Under the pieces are notes generated by a model. That model was not told where the DNA came from, made no database searches, and was given only the letters and a program-made list of their open reading frames with translations. The translations under genes were made by a program, and so were the position numbers. A DNA stretch of 64,000 nucleotides from Siphonodentalium dalli (taxonomy: Eukaryota; Mollusca; Scaphopoda; Gadilida; Siphonodentaliidae), in assembly GCA_032622095.1 (NCBI GenBank), contig CP136061.1, positions 682,001 through 746,000 on the forward strand. The letters are read 5' to 3'. Below are positions 1 to 12,055 of the stretch, one piece after another (the first letter of the stretch is position 1; each line of letters begins with the position of its first letter).

Positions 1-466
1 TACTCTTTGCATGACTAAATCCTTTGGCATGGGCTACAGGTCGTACCTTTAGTCAGATCATCATGAAATTTGTCACAGATGTTGACAATGAGATGTAGAT
101 GTGAATGATTCATTTTGGGGTCATTCGACCAAAAAACATGGCCACCAGCAGCCATCTTGGTTTTTACTCTTTACATGACTAAATACTTTGGCACAGGCTA
201 CAGGTCATACATTTGATCTGATCATTATCAAATTTGTTGTGGCTGTTGACATTTATATGTAGATGGGAACGAGTCGTTTTGGGGTCATTCGGCAAAAAAA
301 GTTGGCCTCCAGTGGTCATCTTGGATTTCAAAATTCAATCCATTAGCATGGGTTACAGGCCATACTGTTTGTCTGATCATAATGAAATTTGTCATGGATG
401 TTAATATTGAGATGTAGATGTGGTCATTCGGCCGCCAGCAGCCATGTTGGATTTTACTCTTTGCAT
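1..466. repeat. Dispersed ~175-bp repeat, family A (left part)
   Basis: About 2.5 copies of a unit containing catggccgccagcagccat, ctttgcatgactaaatcctt, ggctacaggtcgta and gatgtagatgggaa. The array continues at 2031 after an inserted element. Related copies lie at 17700-18180 and 20200-20390. Confidence 0.75.
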
Positions 467-2030
467 CAGGGGGGGGTCGGAAATTTTTTCCAGGCACGTA
501 TGATGGGGTGGGTGGGTGTCTCTTGGGTCCAAAAAGCAGTTTTTTCCATATGCCAATTTTTTTTTCCATTCCTGCTATTGAGTCTTATTTTGATGTGTTT
601 TGAACAGAAACGGGTCATATATAGTTAATTGTAATGCTATGCTACATATAGAGGTTATCAGAAGTTGGATCAGTTGCACAATCGCCAACAATAACCCAAA
701 TTCAACTTGATAGAACTAGAAACTGCGCTATTGGAAAAATAAAATTTAATCAGGATTCCATCTACTGATACAACAAAATAAGAATGACTATGCAGAACTC
801 AGCTGAAATAAGTAATAAAATGAAAGCACACTTGACCATATGTGACATGGAAATAAAGATATAATAAATAATGGAATAAAATAGACTTTTGACAACGTAA
901 AACATAAAATCTTAACAAATAAATTGAAGGCCAGCCAGGCCAGCTTGAACAATTTCACATTGTTTTCCATGTTAATGTGGATCAGCTTGTAATGTTAATC
1001 ACAGTAATGAAGATTTTATCGTCACTGATATCGTGAGCAAAAAAAGAAGTGAAATTGGGCTATCCATCCATATTATTCCCAATTATTACGAAGCCTATTA
1101 CTTCAGGCAGTGGCTACCAGCCTGCCATTACACGCTATAACATGTTTCCTCAGTTCTGGTTTCTGAGATGCCCCAAGAAGAGTAGCGCGGTTATATCATG
1201 GTTATGTTTGGTATTAGCATTATTCTTCAAACTGGGATGAACTGGGATGAACAGTTGTATTTCCACATGTTTTGATAAACAATTTGATTCCAGCAATACA
1301 GTAATGCCCTAATTAAACGACTCCATAACCACAGCAGAATAATGAGTAATTTTTCACAATTTAGTCGGAAATATGGCTTGTTGTCATTCATTGGAAAGCT
1401 CTCACCGAGAGCTTTCCGATGAATGACAACAAGCCATATTTCCGACTAAATCCTGAAAAATTACCTATTATTCTGCTGTGTTTATGGAGTCGATTAATTA
1501 GGGCATTACTGTATATCACATAGCAAATATCAAAATATCAAATAATCTGAAATTTGTTGTACCGGTACCATGTATTATGTAGAATACTCAAATGTGATTA
1601 TGTGACTAGATCATGTGACTATATATTATGAAAATGAATGTTAATAAACACTTTGGCACTCTGTCTATATATCCCTTGAAATGTGATTATGTTGACACAT
1701 TTCTTGATTAATGACACTTATATAATAAATTCAAATAGTATCGTTATCTCATTATGCACTGTTCTATTCAAATATCGCGCAATAAATTATGATAATGCAG
1801 GATAATCAGCTATTTGGTTGCTCAATTGATAATTTTCTCAAATTTAGGGGGGTGGGTGTCCAAAACTGACCGGAAAAAAACTTCCTGAAACGGAAAAAAA
1901 AAGGGTGGGTGTCCAAAATTGCCTGGAAAAAAAGACCGGAAACGGAAGAAATTGGGTGGGTGGGTGGTCCGAGGCCGGAAAAAATAAAAATCATCATACG
2001 TGCCTGGATATTTTTTCCGACCCCCCCCTG
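467..2030. mobile_element. Non-autonomous DNA transposon with TIRs and 7-bp TSD
   Basis: The left end begins caggggggggtcggaaa and is matched in inverse at the right end (tttttccgacccccccctg); the match extends about 40 bp, to catacgtgcctgg. Exact flanking duplication tttgcat (460-466 and 2031-2037) interrupts the family A repeat. Size 1564 bp. Contains the 213-bp palindromic MITE at 1299-1511. No transposase frame is seen. The superfamily is unresolved. Confidence 0.75.
1299..1511. mobile_element. 213-bp palindromic MITE, TA target (copy 1)
   Basis: Nearly perfect fold-back: cagtaatgcccta at one end and tagggcattactg at the other, flanked by TA on both sides. The arms meet at ctcaccgagag. 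Two further copies in this window are also exactly 213 bp (52162-52374 and 56173-56385). The TA target suggests a Tc1/mariner-type source. Confidence 0.85.
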
Positions 2031-2460
2031 TTTGCATGACTACTTTGTTTGGAACGAGTCATTTTTTGGTTTTTGGGTCATTCGGCAAAAAAAAAAAAAA
2101 CTGCCACTGGCCATCTTGGATTTCAAAATTCAATCCATTAGCACAGACTACAGCCTGGAGTGTTCGTCTGATCATCATTAAATTTGTCGTGGAAGTTAAT
2201 ATTGACATGTAGATGGGAATGAGTTATTTTTGGTGGTCATTCGGCCATAAAACATGGCCGTCGGTAGCCATCTTGGATTTTACTCTTTGTATGACTAAAT
2301 CATCTGACACAGGCTACAGGTCGTATGTTTTGTCGGATCATCATGAATTTTTTTATGGATGTTAACATTGACATTTAAATGGGAACGAGTCATTTTGGGG
2401 TCATTCGGCAAAAAAACATGGCTGCCAGTGGCCATCTTGGATTTTTCTCTTTGCATAACT
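2031..2460. repeat. Family A repeat (right part)
   Basis: Continues the repeat interrupted at 466, with about two copies of the same unit (ccatcttggattt, gctacaggtcgta). No coding potential. Confidence 0.7.
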
Positions 2461-2699
2461 AGACCTTTCAACTTTCCACATTCCTAATCACTCCATTGAC
2501 TGAAACACATGAAATTATTCCCTTTCCAAGTTGGGATACAGTGTCATTGACACTTTCATTATATATATTGGTATGGATGAGCAAATGGAAACTGAACTAA
2601 TGTGATATCTATCAGTGAGCAGAGATCTTCGCTCCTATGATTCAACACGCGTATGTCCCTGTGTGTGTAAAAATATGTATAAAAGAACTAGTAAAATTT

Positions 2700-3470
2700 G
2701 GTATGTGGGTTTATTAGCCGAAAAGTAAGTTCAAGTTCGAATTTGGGTTCCGCCCGCCAATTTTCACCGGAGTTATGCCCCTTATTTAACGTTTTTTGAC
2801 TTAGAAAATCCTTGAAATTTGTTGTCCGGATGATAACTTTAGTATAGTTTATCGGAATGAATCCAAATTTGGTATATTACTTTCTTTCACCAAAACACAG
2901 GTCAAGTTCGAACTTGGGTTCTGTCCGACCATTTTTGGCAGAGTTATGCCCCTTTTTCGACTCAGAAAATTCAGTTTTTCTTATGTTTTTTGGTTTCCGG
3001 ATGATAACTCGATTTTGGAATGTTTATACGCAAAACCCGTTTTTTGTGGATTACATATATCAAAATACAGCTCACGTCCGAATTTCGTTTTAATCCGATA
3101 ATTTTTGCGAGAGTTATGGCCCCTTTTTTGACGTAATTTGACTTAGAAAATCCCTGAAATTTGTTGTCCGGATGATAACTTTAGTTAGAGTGAACCGATT
3201 TCAATCAAATTTGGTATGTGGATAAAAGACAGCTCAAGTTCGAATTTGGGTTCCGTCCGCCAATTTTCACCGGAGTTATGCCCCTTATTTGATGTAATTT
3301 GACTTAGAAAATCCCTGAAATTTGTTGTCCGGATGATAACTTTACTAGAGCTTATCGGATTCAATGATAATTTGGTATATTACTTTCTCCCACCAAAACA
3401 CAGGTCAAGTTCAAATTTGAGTTCCGTCCGCCAATTTTTACCAGAGTTATGCCCCTTTTTTACCAGTTTC
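2700..3470. repeat. Dispersed repeat family B, about four diverged units
   Basis: Tandem-like units of gtccggatgataacttta, tttggtatgtgg, caagttcgaatttgggttcc and gagttatgccccttatt. A close copy with its presumed 5' start (tatacgcccttttgaaa) is at 57507-57900, and weaker relatives are at 10166-10745 and 23790-24123. The segment 2461-2699 holds no recognised feature. Confidence 0.7.
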
Positions 3471-3534
3471 CGCCGACCCAAGAGAGGGCGTATATTGCAC
3501 GCCCAGCGTAGCTCTTGTTAGCAATGTTATCACT

Positions 3535-3815
3535 GTTAGCGCGATAACTCAATGAAATATTAACCAATTTAAACAATATTTGGTATATGAGTCTATTGCG
3601 ACAATATCTCGGACGAGTTCGAAAACCTGGTTTGTCCGAATTTTTTCCCGGAGTTATGGGTCTTAGTTTGTCTATTTTAATCACAATTTTATCACCGTTA
3701 GTGCGATAACTCAATGAAATATTAACGGATTCAATTGATATTTGGTATATAGGTCTATTGCAATAATATACCACCGTCCAACTTTTTTTCCCGGAGTTGT
3801 GCACCTTATTGGCAG
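3535..3815. repeat. Two-unit repeat related to family B
   Basis: Two ~150-bp units with gcgataactcaatgaaatat, tttggtatat and cccggagttatg. The open minus-strand frame across it is a repeat artefact. Confidence 0.6.
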
Positions 3816-4772
3816 AAGTTTGGTTCAACTGCCAAAAAACTCGACAAAAGCATCTCAGATGTGTACCCCTTGTTAATTATTAAGATTGTGATTATTTGTT
3901 AAATATATATATTTGTAAATGACAACTCTCATGATACATATATCATTCGGGCCGAAAGCATATCCCTTAGGCCTGAGGGGGGGGGGGGGGGTTGGGAGGT
4001 GATGTCCCTCTCCTGTTGGTGCGTGGTCCAGAGGTTTTTCCCCCAGAAAATGTTTGAAAATCCAATGCATTGAGAGCAAATCAAGGGCAGTATTTTGAAT
4101 TGGTCAATTTGATCAAGTTTCTAAAGTGTTTCTAACTTAGGAAATTTTGATATATGTATGGGATTGGAAATGCTTATAAGTTATTGTCAGATATGTTTTG
4201 GTTCAATGGATTTTGCTTATCCTGCTTGAAATGAGACTTACCGTATTATCACTTTAATATGCTATTTTCTAAAATTCAAGTGAGAGACACATGCATAATA
4301 TAGTGCGGAAACAATATATATTAATTTAGTAATTACTAGTTGTAATATTCTCTATGTTAGTTATTCATTTGGTATTATTTGATCACACCTGATAACCATG
4401 TAGATTTTATCAAATTGTCAATGTTCCTGTGCTTTTTTGTGTAATTTCACTTGAATTCAACTGAAAATCTGAAGTCTGAAGGCTGAATGATAACAATCCT
4501 GAACTCAAACTCACAGATGAAAGCTAGATAAAGTCAAACATACTTTACAGTATAATTCCACCTGTTTAACTTAAATCATTTTTAAAACTTAAATGTCTTA
4601 TGTCAATATATAATTGTATTAGTATCTTGGTATGATATGAATTGTGACGTGAATAAAAATATATTTAAAAAAAAAATAGCCTCCCTCTCTCATCTCAATT
4701 CAGATTTAATTGCCTGAGAACAGATTTTTTTTATTTTAATGGCATATAAATTGTTGAATTCTATTATTACAG
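3816..4772. other. Intron, nothing recognised apart from a poly-G tract
   Basis: AT-rich, with a run of about 16 G at 3978-3994. No gene, splice-bounded frame or repeat copy was recognised before the acceptor at 4773. Confidence 0.5.
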
Positions 4773-4910
4773 GCCTCGGATTCAATGATGCATGTTCCGG
4801 AGCTCAGTTCCCAGAAATGCCATGCAGTTCAGAGTTCACATGCTCTGCAGAAGGGAAATGTGTCTGTACTGGAACTAATCAGTATTATACAGGGTCAACT
4901 TGTCAACCCA
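4773..4910 (+). CDS. Exon: EB/EGF-like cysteine-rich module 1
   Basis: 138 bp, phase 1-1. Acceptor ttacag before 4773, donor gtaggt at 4911. The encoded 46 residues have six cysteines spaced C-x9-C-x5-C-x5-C-x-C-x11-C, with the CxC core (KCVC) followed by the aromatic motif QYY and a last Cys four residues before the splice. The spacing matches EB/EGF-like modules of invertebrate extracellular proteins. It is the first recognisable exon here; no upstream exon was found in 1-4772. Its final ~50 bp plus donor are tandemly amplified directly downstream, which leaves a second intact copy of the donor at 4981. Confidence 0.8.
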
Positions 4911-5390
4911 GTAGGTATCATGTGAAAATGTGTTTGTACTGGAACTAATCAGTATTATACAGGGTCAACTTGTCAACCCAGTAGGTATCATGTGAAAATG
5001 TGTTTGTACTGGAATTAATCAGTATTATACAGGGTCAACCTGTCAAGCCAGTATGCATGAAATGAAATGTGTCTGTACTGGAACTAATCAGTATTATACA
5101 GGGTCAACCTATGTGAAAATGTGTTTGTACTGGAATTAATCAGTATTAATCATGGTCAACTTGTCAAGCCAGTATGCATTAAATGAAATGTGTCTGTACT
5201 GGAATTTATCAGTATTAATCATGGTCAATTTGTCAAGCCAGTATGTATAAAATGAAATGTGTCTTACATGTACAGGAACTAATCAGTATTATACAGGATA
5301 AACCTGTCAAGCCAGTATGTATGAAATAAAATGTGTCTGTACTGGAACCAATCAGTATTATACAGGGTCAACTTATCAAGCCAGTACAGC
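4858..5390 (+). repeat. Minisatellite derived from the exon 3' end and its donor
   Basis: Eight units of about 70 bp (starts spaced 70, 70, 69, 52, 69, 69, 74). The first unit is the real end of exon 4773-4910 plus its donor. Each unit begins tgtctgtactggaactaat and runs through cagtattatacagggtcaa to a gtaggtatca-like donor region; units 1 and 2 keep the donor intact. The array lies wholly at the start of the intron. Confidence 0.9.
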
Positions 5391-5393
5391 TAT

Positions 5394-6945
5394 TCTTAAA
5401 GTAATTGACCACTTATAACATATGGTGTCACCCCGGTAATACTGCGGTAACCTCAAACAATGCGGTGAGGTTAAACGGTATTACCGCTTCAAAACTGCGA
5501 GTACCGTGGCTACATTACAATACAGTTGCTTTAATGAGCATGGCATCGGGCATTTGAAGTGCAGATATCAAACAGGTACTACATGTCATCCGTCGTAATT
5601 CTGCGTATCCTGTGAAGCAAAGTCAAGTGCGGGCAGGTCATGCTTTGAATTGATAACTAGATTAATTTTCACACGTGCGCAGTGATAGACATTTCCGGAA
5701 AGGTACATAGTTTCACTTTCAGTTTCTGGTTCGATTATAAACATGGGCGCCAACGTTAACCATAATTGTGGCAAAGGCAATAAAGTTAAACTGAATACAT
5801 ACAAGAATTTGAATATGGGAGGTCAAATTGGGTTGGAGACATCAAAAGTTGATGGCTGTGAATATGTGATTTAAACTTGGTCATCATTGGAAAGCTCTGT
5901 CAAGGAACAATCCACTGCATTACTTACTCCCCAAAAAGGGAAATATTCTGAATCTACAGAGTAAACTAAGTAAAATTGAATTGCTCTTTCCATAATCCAA
6001 ATTTTTTATAAATCCCTTATTTAATTGTTGAATTACAGCAGTATTGTGTCGTTTTATTGGGATTACTAAAATGAAAATATACTAAAATGAAAATATTTGG
6101 TGCCCCAAACAAACTGATGTGTGTATTTTGGTAAGCTGGTGATACATCCCCTATTAATGTGATAATCCTGACGATCTCGTCTGCGAATGTCATGGATACA
6201 CATCTAATTCTGAAACAGATTCGTCCACATTTAAACGCATGCGGGGAGGTCATGGTTAGCGCGTGGTCACTATTGAGATAATCCTGACGATAAAGTGTGC
6301 AAACGTCATGCATGGATACATATGTTTATCTGAAACAGATGCGTCCACTGTAAAGGCATGTGCGGAGGGGAACTTTGTTCTCATTTCATATATCAATTAT
6401 GCGAAAATCTGAAGAGGTCCCAGATATTAAAAGAAATAACCCAACGTGAACCACACGGCAATTAAAAGCAGAAATGTCACAATTACAACAGTAAACACGG
6501 TACAAATAAATCATGTGCACTTTTTGTGGATGCGACATGATTGGTCTTCATTGCAATTTTCCAGCTGAGTGCCCCACAATGTAGCATGCCAGGAACTTTA
6601 TGCAACTTTGAAGTTGTTGACATTGCTTCAGCTGTCAATTTTTATAAACTCCACTCATCGCCTGGTCAGATCGCATTGATTGGCATTACACATGCAGGCA
6701 TGAAAATAAAATGCAGTGATTCACCTTATATCTGTGGAACTTAAAAACATCCTTATAGGCGTACTATTTGTTCAACCGTCGGTGTGATGACCCACTAATA
6801 GACTGTGGTCTCATAAGTGCGCGATACCGATACCACCTAAGTGACCGCCTTGATACTGCGGTGGACACCGTATAGTACCAGTAATACCGCGGTCATGACC
6901 AGGGTATCATCCCATTTTTCAGGTCAATTACTTTGAGGATAGCGG
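5394..6945. mobile_element. Putative TIR element (~1.55 kb)
   Basis: aaagtaattgacc near 5399 is matched in inverse by ggtcaattacttt near 6922-6937; just inside, both ends carry GGTAATACCGCGGT-type motifs. Internal tandem ~120-bp segments (cctgacgat, ctgaaacagat) occur at 6127-6370. No clear target duplication and no transposase frame. Confidence 0.5.
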
Positions 6946-7175
6946 TACAGTGATACCTGTTATGAATGACCACCCGTTTTGCGACGGAAAAACAGTCGAT
7001 AATGACAGGTGGTCGCTCACAAGAGGTTTCTACCAGAAGTACTAATCTGTAAATTTAGAAATTCTCATTCTCTGTTAGGTAGGGAAGACTGAACATATAA
7101 CTTGAAGATGGATTATCTCTTCCTTTAACAAGTTTTATATAGTTTCCTGGGTATAAAATAATAAATATGAATCTA
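6946..7175. repeat. Left flank shared with 34985-35130
   Basis: The part from about 7090 (ggattatctctt, gggtataaaataat) resembles the segment at 34995-35075. The homology resumes after the MITE at 7784 (ctgtctggaaatgcttct), so 35 kb carries a related uninterrupted version. Confidence 0.5.
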
Positions 7176-7783
7176 AGGTAGCAGTACACGATTTCACGGG
7201 TTGTAGGGGGTCTGAAAAATAGAAAAATAAGTATCTGGGGGGCATTACTGTGTATTTACTGGTTTGAAGGTTTAAAGTTCTCAAAAAAGTGAAAAATTTG
7301 GATACGCAACAGGGTTTTCGTATTAAGTGGAGGCCAACTCTGTGTTATTGGTTACAGGAAAATAGCCCGATTTCTCTCCCCTGAATTCTGTCATCTGGGT
7401 TCACAAGACATTTTTTTCAAATTGATACGATAACTGTTTTTCTATTTCAAATATTTCTCAGCTCCAACATAGCTCTATCACGTGGAAGAAGCTGATTTAC
7501 TGACATTCGCTCTATCATGGTCTGTTTTTGGGTTGAAAATGGTCAATTTGAGTCAAAAAATGGGTAAAATTGAGCGTTTTGTGTGTGCAAACCAAGTGGC
7601 ATAACTCAATAACAAATTGTACGAAGAAGCTAATGTACAGACAAATGATTACACCTAAAATTTCTGTCGAAATTAAAACCTGTTTGATGGGACATATGCC
7701 AAAGATAATGGCTCAGCATTGATTTGAAGTACAGTACCCCCTCCCAGGTTGGCAAAATTGCTGGAAATAGTGTACTGCTACCT
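7176..7783. mobile_element. 608-bp MITE with TA target
   Basis: Ends aggtagcagtacac and gtgtactgctacct, flanked by TA (7174-7175 and 7784-7785). Comparison with the related segment near 35,070, which lacks the insert, supports the boundaries. No coding frame. Confidence 0.7.
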
Positions 7784-8822
7784 TAGACCTCTGTCTGGAA
7801 ATGCTTCTATCAATTAATATTGATTTTAATTTAAAAAAAATTATATTCAGTGGTTGCCAAATTGCAATCAATAATAAGACATGTAAGTGAGCCATACTCT
7901 ATATTATTTTATCACTCATTATTTTCACTAAATACCAGTATTGTTTGGTGATGGTTTACCGATCAATCGGTTCATGAGAGTATCGTGATGCGATTACATA
8001 CCATGTGCCTCTGAATTAGAACGAGGCTTCAAAACTATTTTCTGACTGACATTAACATTTCTTCATGAAATTGTTGCGATCATTAAATTTAAAATTCAAC
8101 TGATGATGTTTACTTGTAGAAATCCTTCTGCTCAAGGCACATTGAGAAATCCTTACGCACGAGGGAATTCCCCTAAAAATGTTGTTGACAAATTAATTTG
8201 CTAATTATAAATAATTAGATTTCTCAATAAATTTCAATAAATTTCACTGAATTCAATTAGTCATATAATAAACATACAATGTACTATCATACAGTTAAGT
8301 TATCTGGGTGTCCACATAACGTTGCATCCAGATTTAGAAGGTTAGATCTCCAAGTAGCTTGTCTGATTCAGGATCTCACCTTCTCAACTCGACGTGATAT
8401 GGCGACTCAGATCACTTCACTGTAGTGATAATCTCTAATTTACACATGCATGGCTTGCACACAAATGATGGCTGTGAAGTATGTTTTATCAGTGGGTTGT
8501 CACTCTCTAACTGCCAAAGTATTATGGATTGGATAATCCAGACCACACATGGAATGGCATTAATATCAAGAAAGAGCTGGAAATGTATTTAAACTCTTTA
8601 AATTATTTATTCAAATTTATCACAAACTTTCAAGATTTAAATAATATCGACAGTCTATGATGTAGCCCATTAAATACTTGAGTATAATATACACCTATTA
8701 CTTTTCAGCTCAGTTTGTGGATGCGAGTGGTGACAGTGGTTAATGTTAATCTACTCACATAGGTTGGTGAGGTCTCATGATGAAGGGTTTCATCGTTCTC
8801 TTCTCTTTATAAACTCAGCATT
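7784..8822. other. Intron, nothing recognised
   Basis: After about 60 bp of the flanking repeat (to ~7850) this is AT-rich sequence without recognisable genes or elements. Confidence 0.5.
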
Positions 8823-8925
8823 GCTAAAGTTCTAGATTATATGCTAAGGTTCTAGATTCTATGCTAAGGTTCTAGATTCTATGCTAAGGTTCTAGATTCT
8901 ATGCTAAGGTTCTAGATTCTATGCT
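8823..8925. repeat. 20-bp tandem repeat, five copies
   Basis: Unit atgctaaggttctagattct, with the first copies slightly diverged. It lies about 110 bp upstream of the acceptor at 9037. Confidence 0.9.
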
Positions 8926-9036
8926 ACTCTTTTGTTGTGCTCCTCGTACTTGAATACCTTTTCTCTGCTGAACTCTTTTTCTTGTAATATATTATGTTTA
9001 ATTCTGTAAATAAACATATCACCTTTGTTTTGTTAG

Positions 9037-9174
9037 GAATCACTTATCAACAATCATGTACTGATCCTTTGAATGGGGAGAATCCTTGCCTGAGTAACCT
9101 GCAGTGTTCCAGTAATACTTGTCAATGTGCCTATCAATATTTTTGGAATTCTGTCTCTGAGATATGTGCTCCTG
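9037..9174 (+). CDS. Exon: EB/EGF-like cysteine-rich module 2
   Basis: 138 bp, the same length as the preceding exon, phase 1-1. The acceptor follows a T-rich tract (tttgttttgttag) and the donor is ggtaagt. Six cysteines: C-x9-C-x5-C-x4-C-x-C-x12-C, with the TCQC core and the QYF aromatic motif at the same place as QYY in module 1. Same length, phase and Cys pattern argue for duplication of an exon-encoded module. Function unknown beyond a disulphide-stabilised extracellular domain. Confidence 0.82.
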
Positions 9175-9269
9175 GTAAGTACATTTATAATTTGATATGT
9201 TTTATGTGAACATTATATAAAAGCCAAGTTCATATTAATTGTTCAATAATTAAATAAAAAGAACAAAAA

Positions 9270-9520
9270 GCAATCTAGGAACGTAACACACATGCCCAAA
9301 CCCCAAATAAGTGATAGTTTGAGATGAGATAATTAACACTTAACACGCATGCCCAAACCCAAAGTAAGTAATAATTTAAGATGAAATAATTATTATTATC
9401 GATCCCTTAACTAACACTATTTCTGATTGGGCAGAAGCCGCCACGTGATAATCCAGGAAAAAGTCATATTGGACTCCCGAATGTCATATTGGACTCCCAA
9501 GTGTGCAATATGACTTTTTT
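9270..9520. repeat. Two-copy tandem duplication and short hairpin
   Basis: A ~75-bp segment (taacacgcatgcccaaaccc) is duplicated at 9275-9395. At 9465-9518 a repeated gtcatattggactccc pairs with gcaatatgact, the same motif as in the fold-back element at 9737. Confidence 0.6.
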
Positions 9521-9736
9521 ATCGGGACTCTGTGATGTCACGAATTAACTCTATTGTGAAATGAATCGGTGAAAGTGTAATGCGCGAGCAACACTGGTGG
9601 ATTGAGCAGACGTTTAACTTCCGCATTGAGTTTTTTTTTTACTTCCATGTTTACTTTTCCAAATCATGCTTTCTGATGATCAATTACAGGCTTTTATGGA
9701 GAATTAAGTGCCGACAAATACCAAAATTAACCACAA

Positions 9737-9945
9737 AAGTTTTATTCCCAAAATTTGGATAAACATACAGATGGATAATAAAAATGTCATTATACAATGT
9801 TGTGTACAGTATGTGTTTTTTTGTACTCGTCCAGGTTGTGGTGCAAAAGTCATATTGGACTCGACACTACGTGTCTCGTCCAATATGACTTTTCACCACA
9901 ACCTGGTACAAGAAAAACACATACTGTACACAACATTGTATAGTA
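9737..9945. mobile_element. Fold-back element, copy 1
   Basis: Arms tacaatgttgtgtacagtat and its inverse, with ccaggttgtggtg and gtcatattggac mirrored around cgacactacgtgtc. The unpaired lead-in cccaaaatttggataaac is shared with the second copy at 22838-23052. Flanked by TA. Confidence 0.8.
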
Positions 9946-10165
9946 ACTTTATAACACTTAACACGCTCTTCAAATCCAAATAGGTCATAGAAGCAGACCT
10001 ATTTACATTAGTTACAACACCAAAGTTGTTTGGACCCTGTGAACATTCACCACTAACGTTATTATAGTGAACTTTATTATTGTGCATGTTACTTGTATAT
10101 ATGTAATGCGCCTTGAGCCAACTGGGATTTGGTGTTATTTAAGAAAACTGTTTATTATTATACAC
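9946..10165 (+). mobile_element. Probable LINE/SINE 3' tail remnant
   Basis: Ends in tgtaatgcgccttgagccaa, then ggtgttatttaagaaaact and ttattatta, the style of the 3' end of CR1/L2-like LINEs and SINEs mobilised by them. No coding part is retained. Confidence 0.4.
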
Positions 10166-10745
10166 CCTTTTGAAAATGTCTGTTAACATTTTTGGTTTAA
10201 CATGATCATTTTTGGTTTCCCAATCGATAACTCCAGTTTGGATTATTTGATCTGAACCAAAGTTGGTATATATATTTCACAGCTAAAAATACCGGCCAAG
10301 TTCGAATATGGGTTCCATCCAATTATTTTTGCATGAGTTACTCCCCTTTTTCGACTTAGAATTTACCATCTGTTAACATTTAATTATGGTTTCCAATCGA
10401 TAACTCCAGTTTGAATTATTTGATCTGAACCAAAGTTGGTATGTGTATTTTCCATCTAAAGATACAGGCCAAGTTCGAATATGTGTTCTGTCCAATTATT
10501 TTGACATGAGTTACGGCCCTTTTTCAACTTAGAATTTGACCGGTTTCATAAAATTTCGGTTTCCAACCATTAACTCCATTGGAATATTTTATCTGAACCA
10601 AAGCTGGAATGTCTGTTTTCCAGCTATAACTACAGACCACGTTCAAATATAAGTTCTGTCCAATTATTTTTTACAAGAGTTACGCACATTTTTCGACTTA
10701 GAATTTGACCGCATTTTGCCATTGAAATTAGGGGTATATCAGATA
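10166..10745. repeat. Family B-related repeat, about three units
   Basis: Starts tatacacccttttgaaaatg and carries three diverged copies of ttccaatcgataactccagt, gatctgaaccaaagttggta and gagttacgcccctt. It ends in gcattgaaattaggggtata-like sequence also found at 18310-18425. Confidence 0.65.
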
Positions 10746-11911
10746 TTCTTTGTAAGCTCAAATTTTATTTTATTTTGCAGTAGCACAATTCGAAATGGCT
10801 AAAGGGCTTATTCACACAAATATGCTGTGTCATATTTCACCAGGAAGATTTGTGTCTTGTTTGAGATAATTCCCGTGTACACTGATTATGAAGAATAAGA
10901 TCTGAACTTACCGAAGCATACACATGTATATTTTCCACCATGTCACGTATTGACATATTGACATTAATTTTCATCTTCCGCCCATTGTAGCAGATTCTGC
11001 GTTATGTTATTGCTATTCGTTGAAGCTGCACCTGACACCAAATGTTGCCATTATTTTTATCCATACATTTTGATAGGGCAACATCATAGTTTATTAAATT
11101 ATGTGATGGAATTTTTTGAGAATTTTATGTGTTAAATGCTTTGGATTATCGCTCAACAATCAACCTATGTCTGCTATATGAGAATTCAGAGAGGTGAATC
11201 GAAAATCATTTTTATTTGATGCATCGCATGGCCCTACTCTGCAGGTTTATTAATTGTCATTGAAAATCCCCCCCTGCACTATTATTTTGGTCTACGTACA
11301 CTTATGTTTGGGGCCCGAGTATACTATTGCCACACAAACTTCCGAGAAAAGTACCTGATCATCTCAAACGCTGTACACAGAACTTATAGGTGATAATCTA
11401 TTTTAAAAAGTAATTATGTAATTATTACTGCCATGGGTTGTCAGATCTGAAAGAAAGTTTATATAGAGGTTTGCCATCATTAATGCTTGGAAATGAGGGA
11501 CCAATGGCATTTTCCTTTTTAGAGTTATCATTCTTGTCTATCTAGAAAGCTTGGTTATTTGTCTCTCCATGTTCATCAGATCTCAATGAAATTTGGTTTT
11601 GGAGGTTCACTATCCCAATTGCTTTCAGACTAGAGCCCAATGATGTTGCTTGTATTTTCTGTTCTTGAGTTACCCTTGTTTGTTGGAAGTAATATTTGTT
11701 TTGTTCTCAGCTATAGGCTATAGGATCTCAATGACATTTGGTGTAGATATTTATTTATTAGGCCATACAATTAAGTTCTTCCATTTAAGAGTTACTTATC
11801 CTTTGTTTACTATTTTTAATTTGTATTCCGCCCTGTCCATGTTTCACTTGAAGTGCCACCTTTTGTTTCACATCATATTTCCTCACATTTTACATCCTTT
11901 TCTTTTTACAG
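10746..11911. other. Intron, nothing firm recognised
   Basis: The first ~60 bp match 18360-18425 (ttaggggtatat, gatattcttt). Elsewhere AT-rich intron up to the pyrimidine tract of exon 11912. Confidence 0.5.
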
Positions 11912-12055
11912 CGGGTGGCTATGGAGCAAGTTGCACCTTAGATAGTCAGTGTAATTCAGACAAAGGACTGAGTTGTAGAACCTTGGGAGCTGATCAACTC
12001 TGCAGGTGTCCGTCTACACAATTCTGGTCCTCCAGTGGGGATTATTGTAATGGAT
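11912..12055 (+). CDS. Exon: EB/EGF-like cysteine-rich module 3
   Basis: 144 bp, phase 1-1. Acceptor ttctttttacag, donor gtgagt at 12056. Six cysteines spaced C-x5-C-x7-C-x8-C-x-C-x12-C; the core is LCRC, followed by QFW at the conserved aromatic position. Spacing before the core differs from modules 1 and 2 while the C-terminal half is conserved. It is the last cysteine-rich module before the FN3 series begins. An upstream in-frame run of hydrophobic codons (11650 onward) is intronic pyrimidine-rich sequence rather than protein. Confidence 0.8.

Noticed and set aside
1806-2212. Overlapping short frames on both strands
   Set aside because: They fall in the G/C-run terminal region of the transposon at 467-2030 and the family A repeat.
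6541-6744. 67-codon frame on the + strand
   Set aside because: Lies in the TIR element interior with no recognised motif and no convincing splice context.
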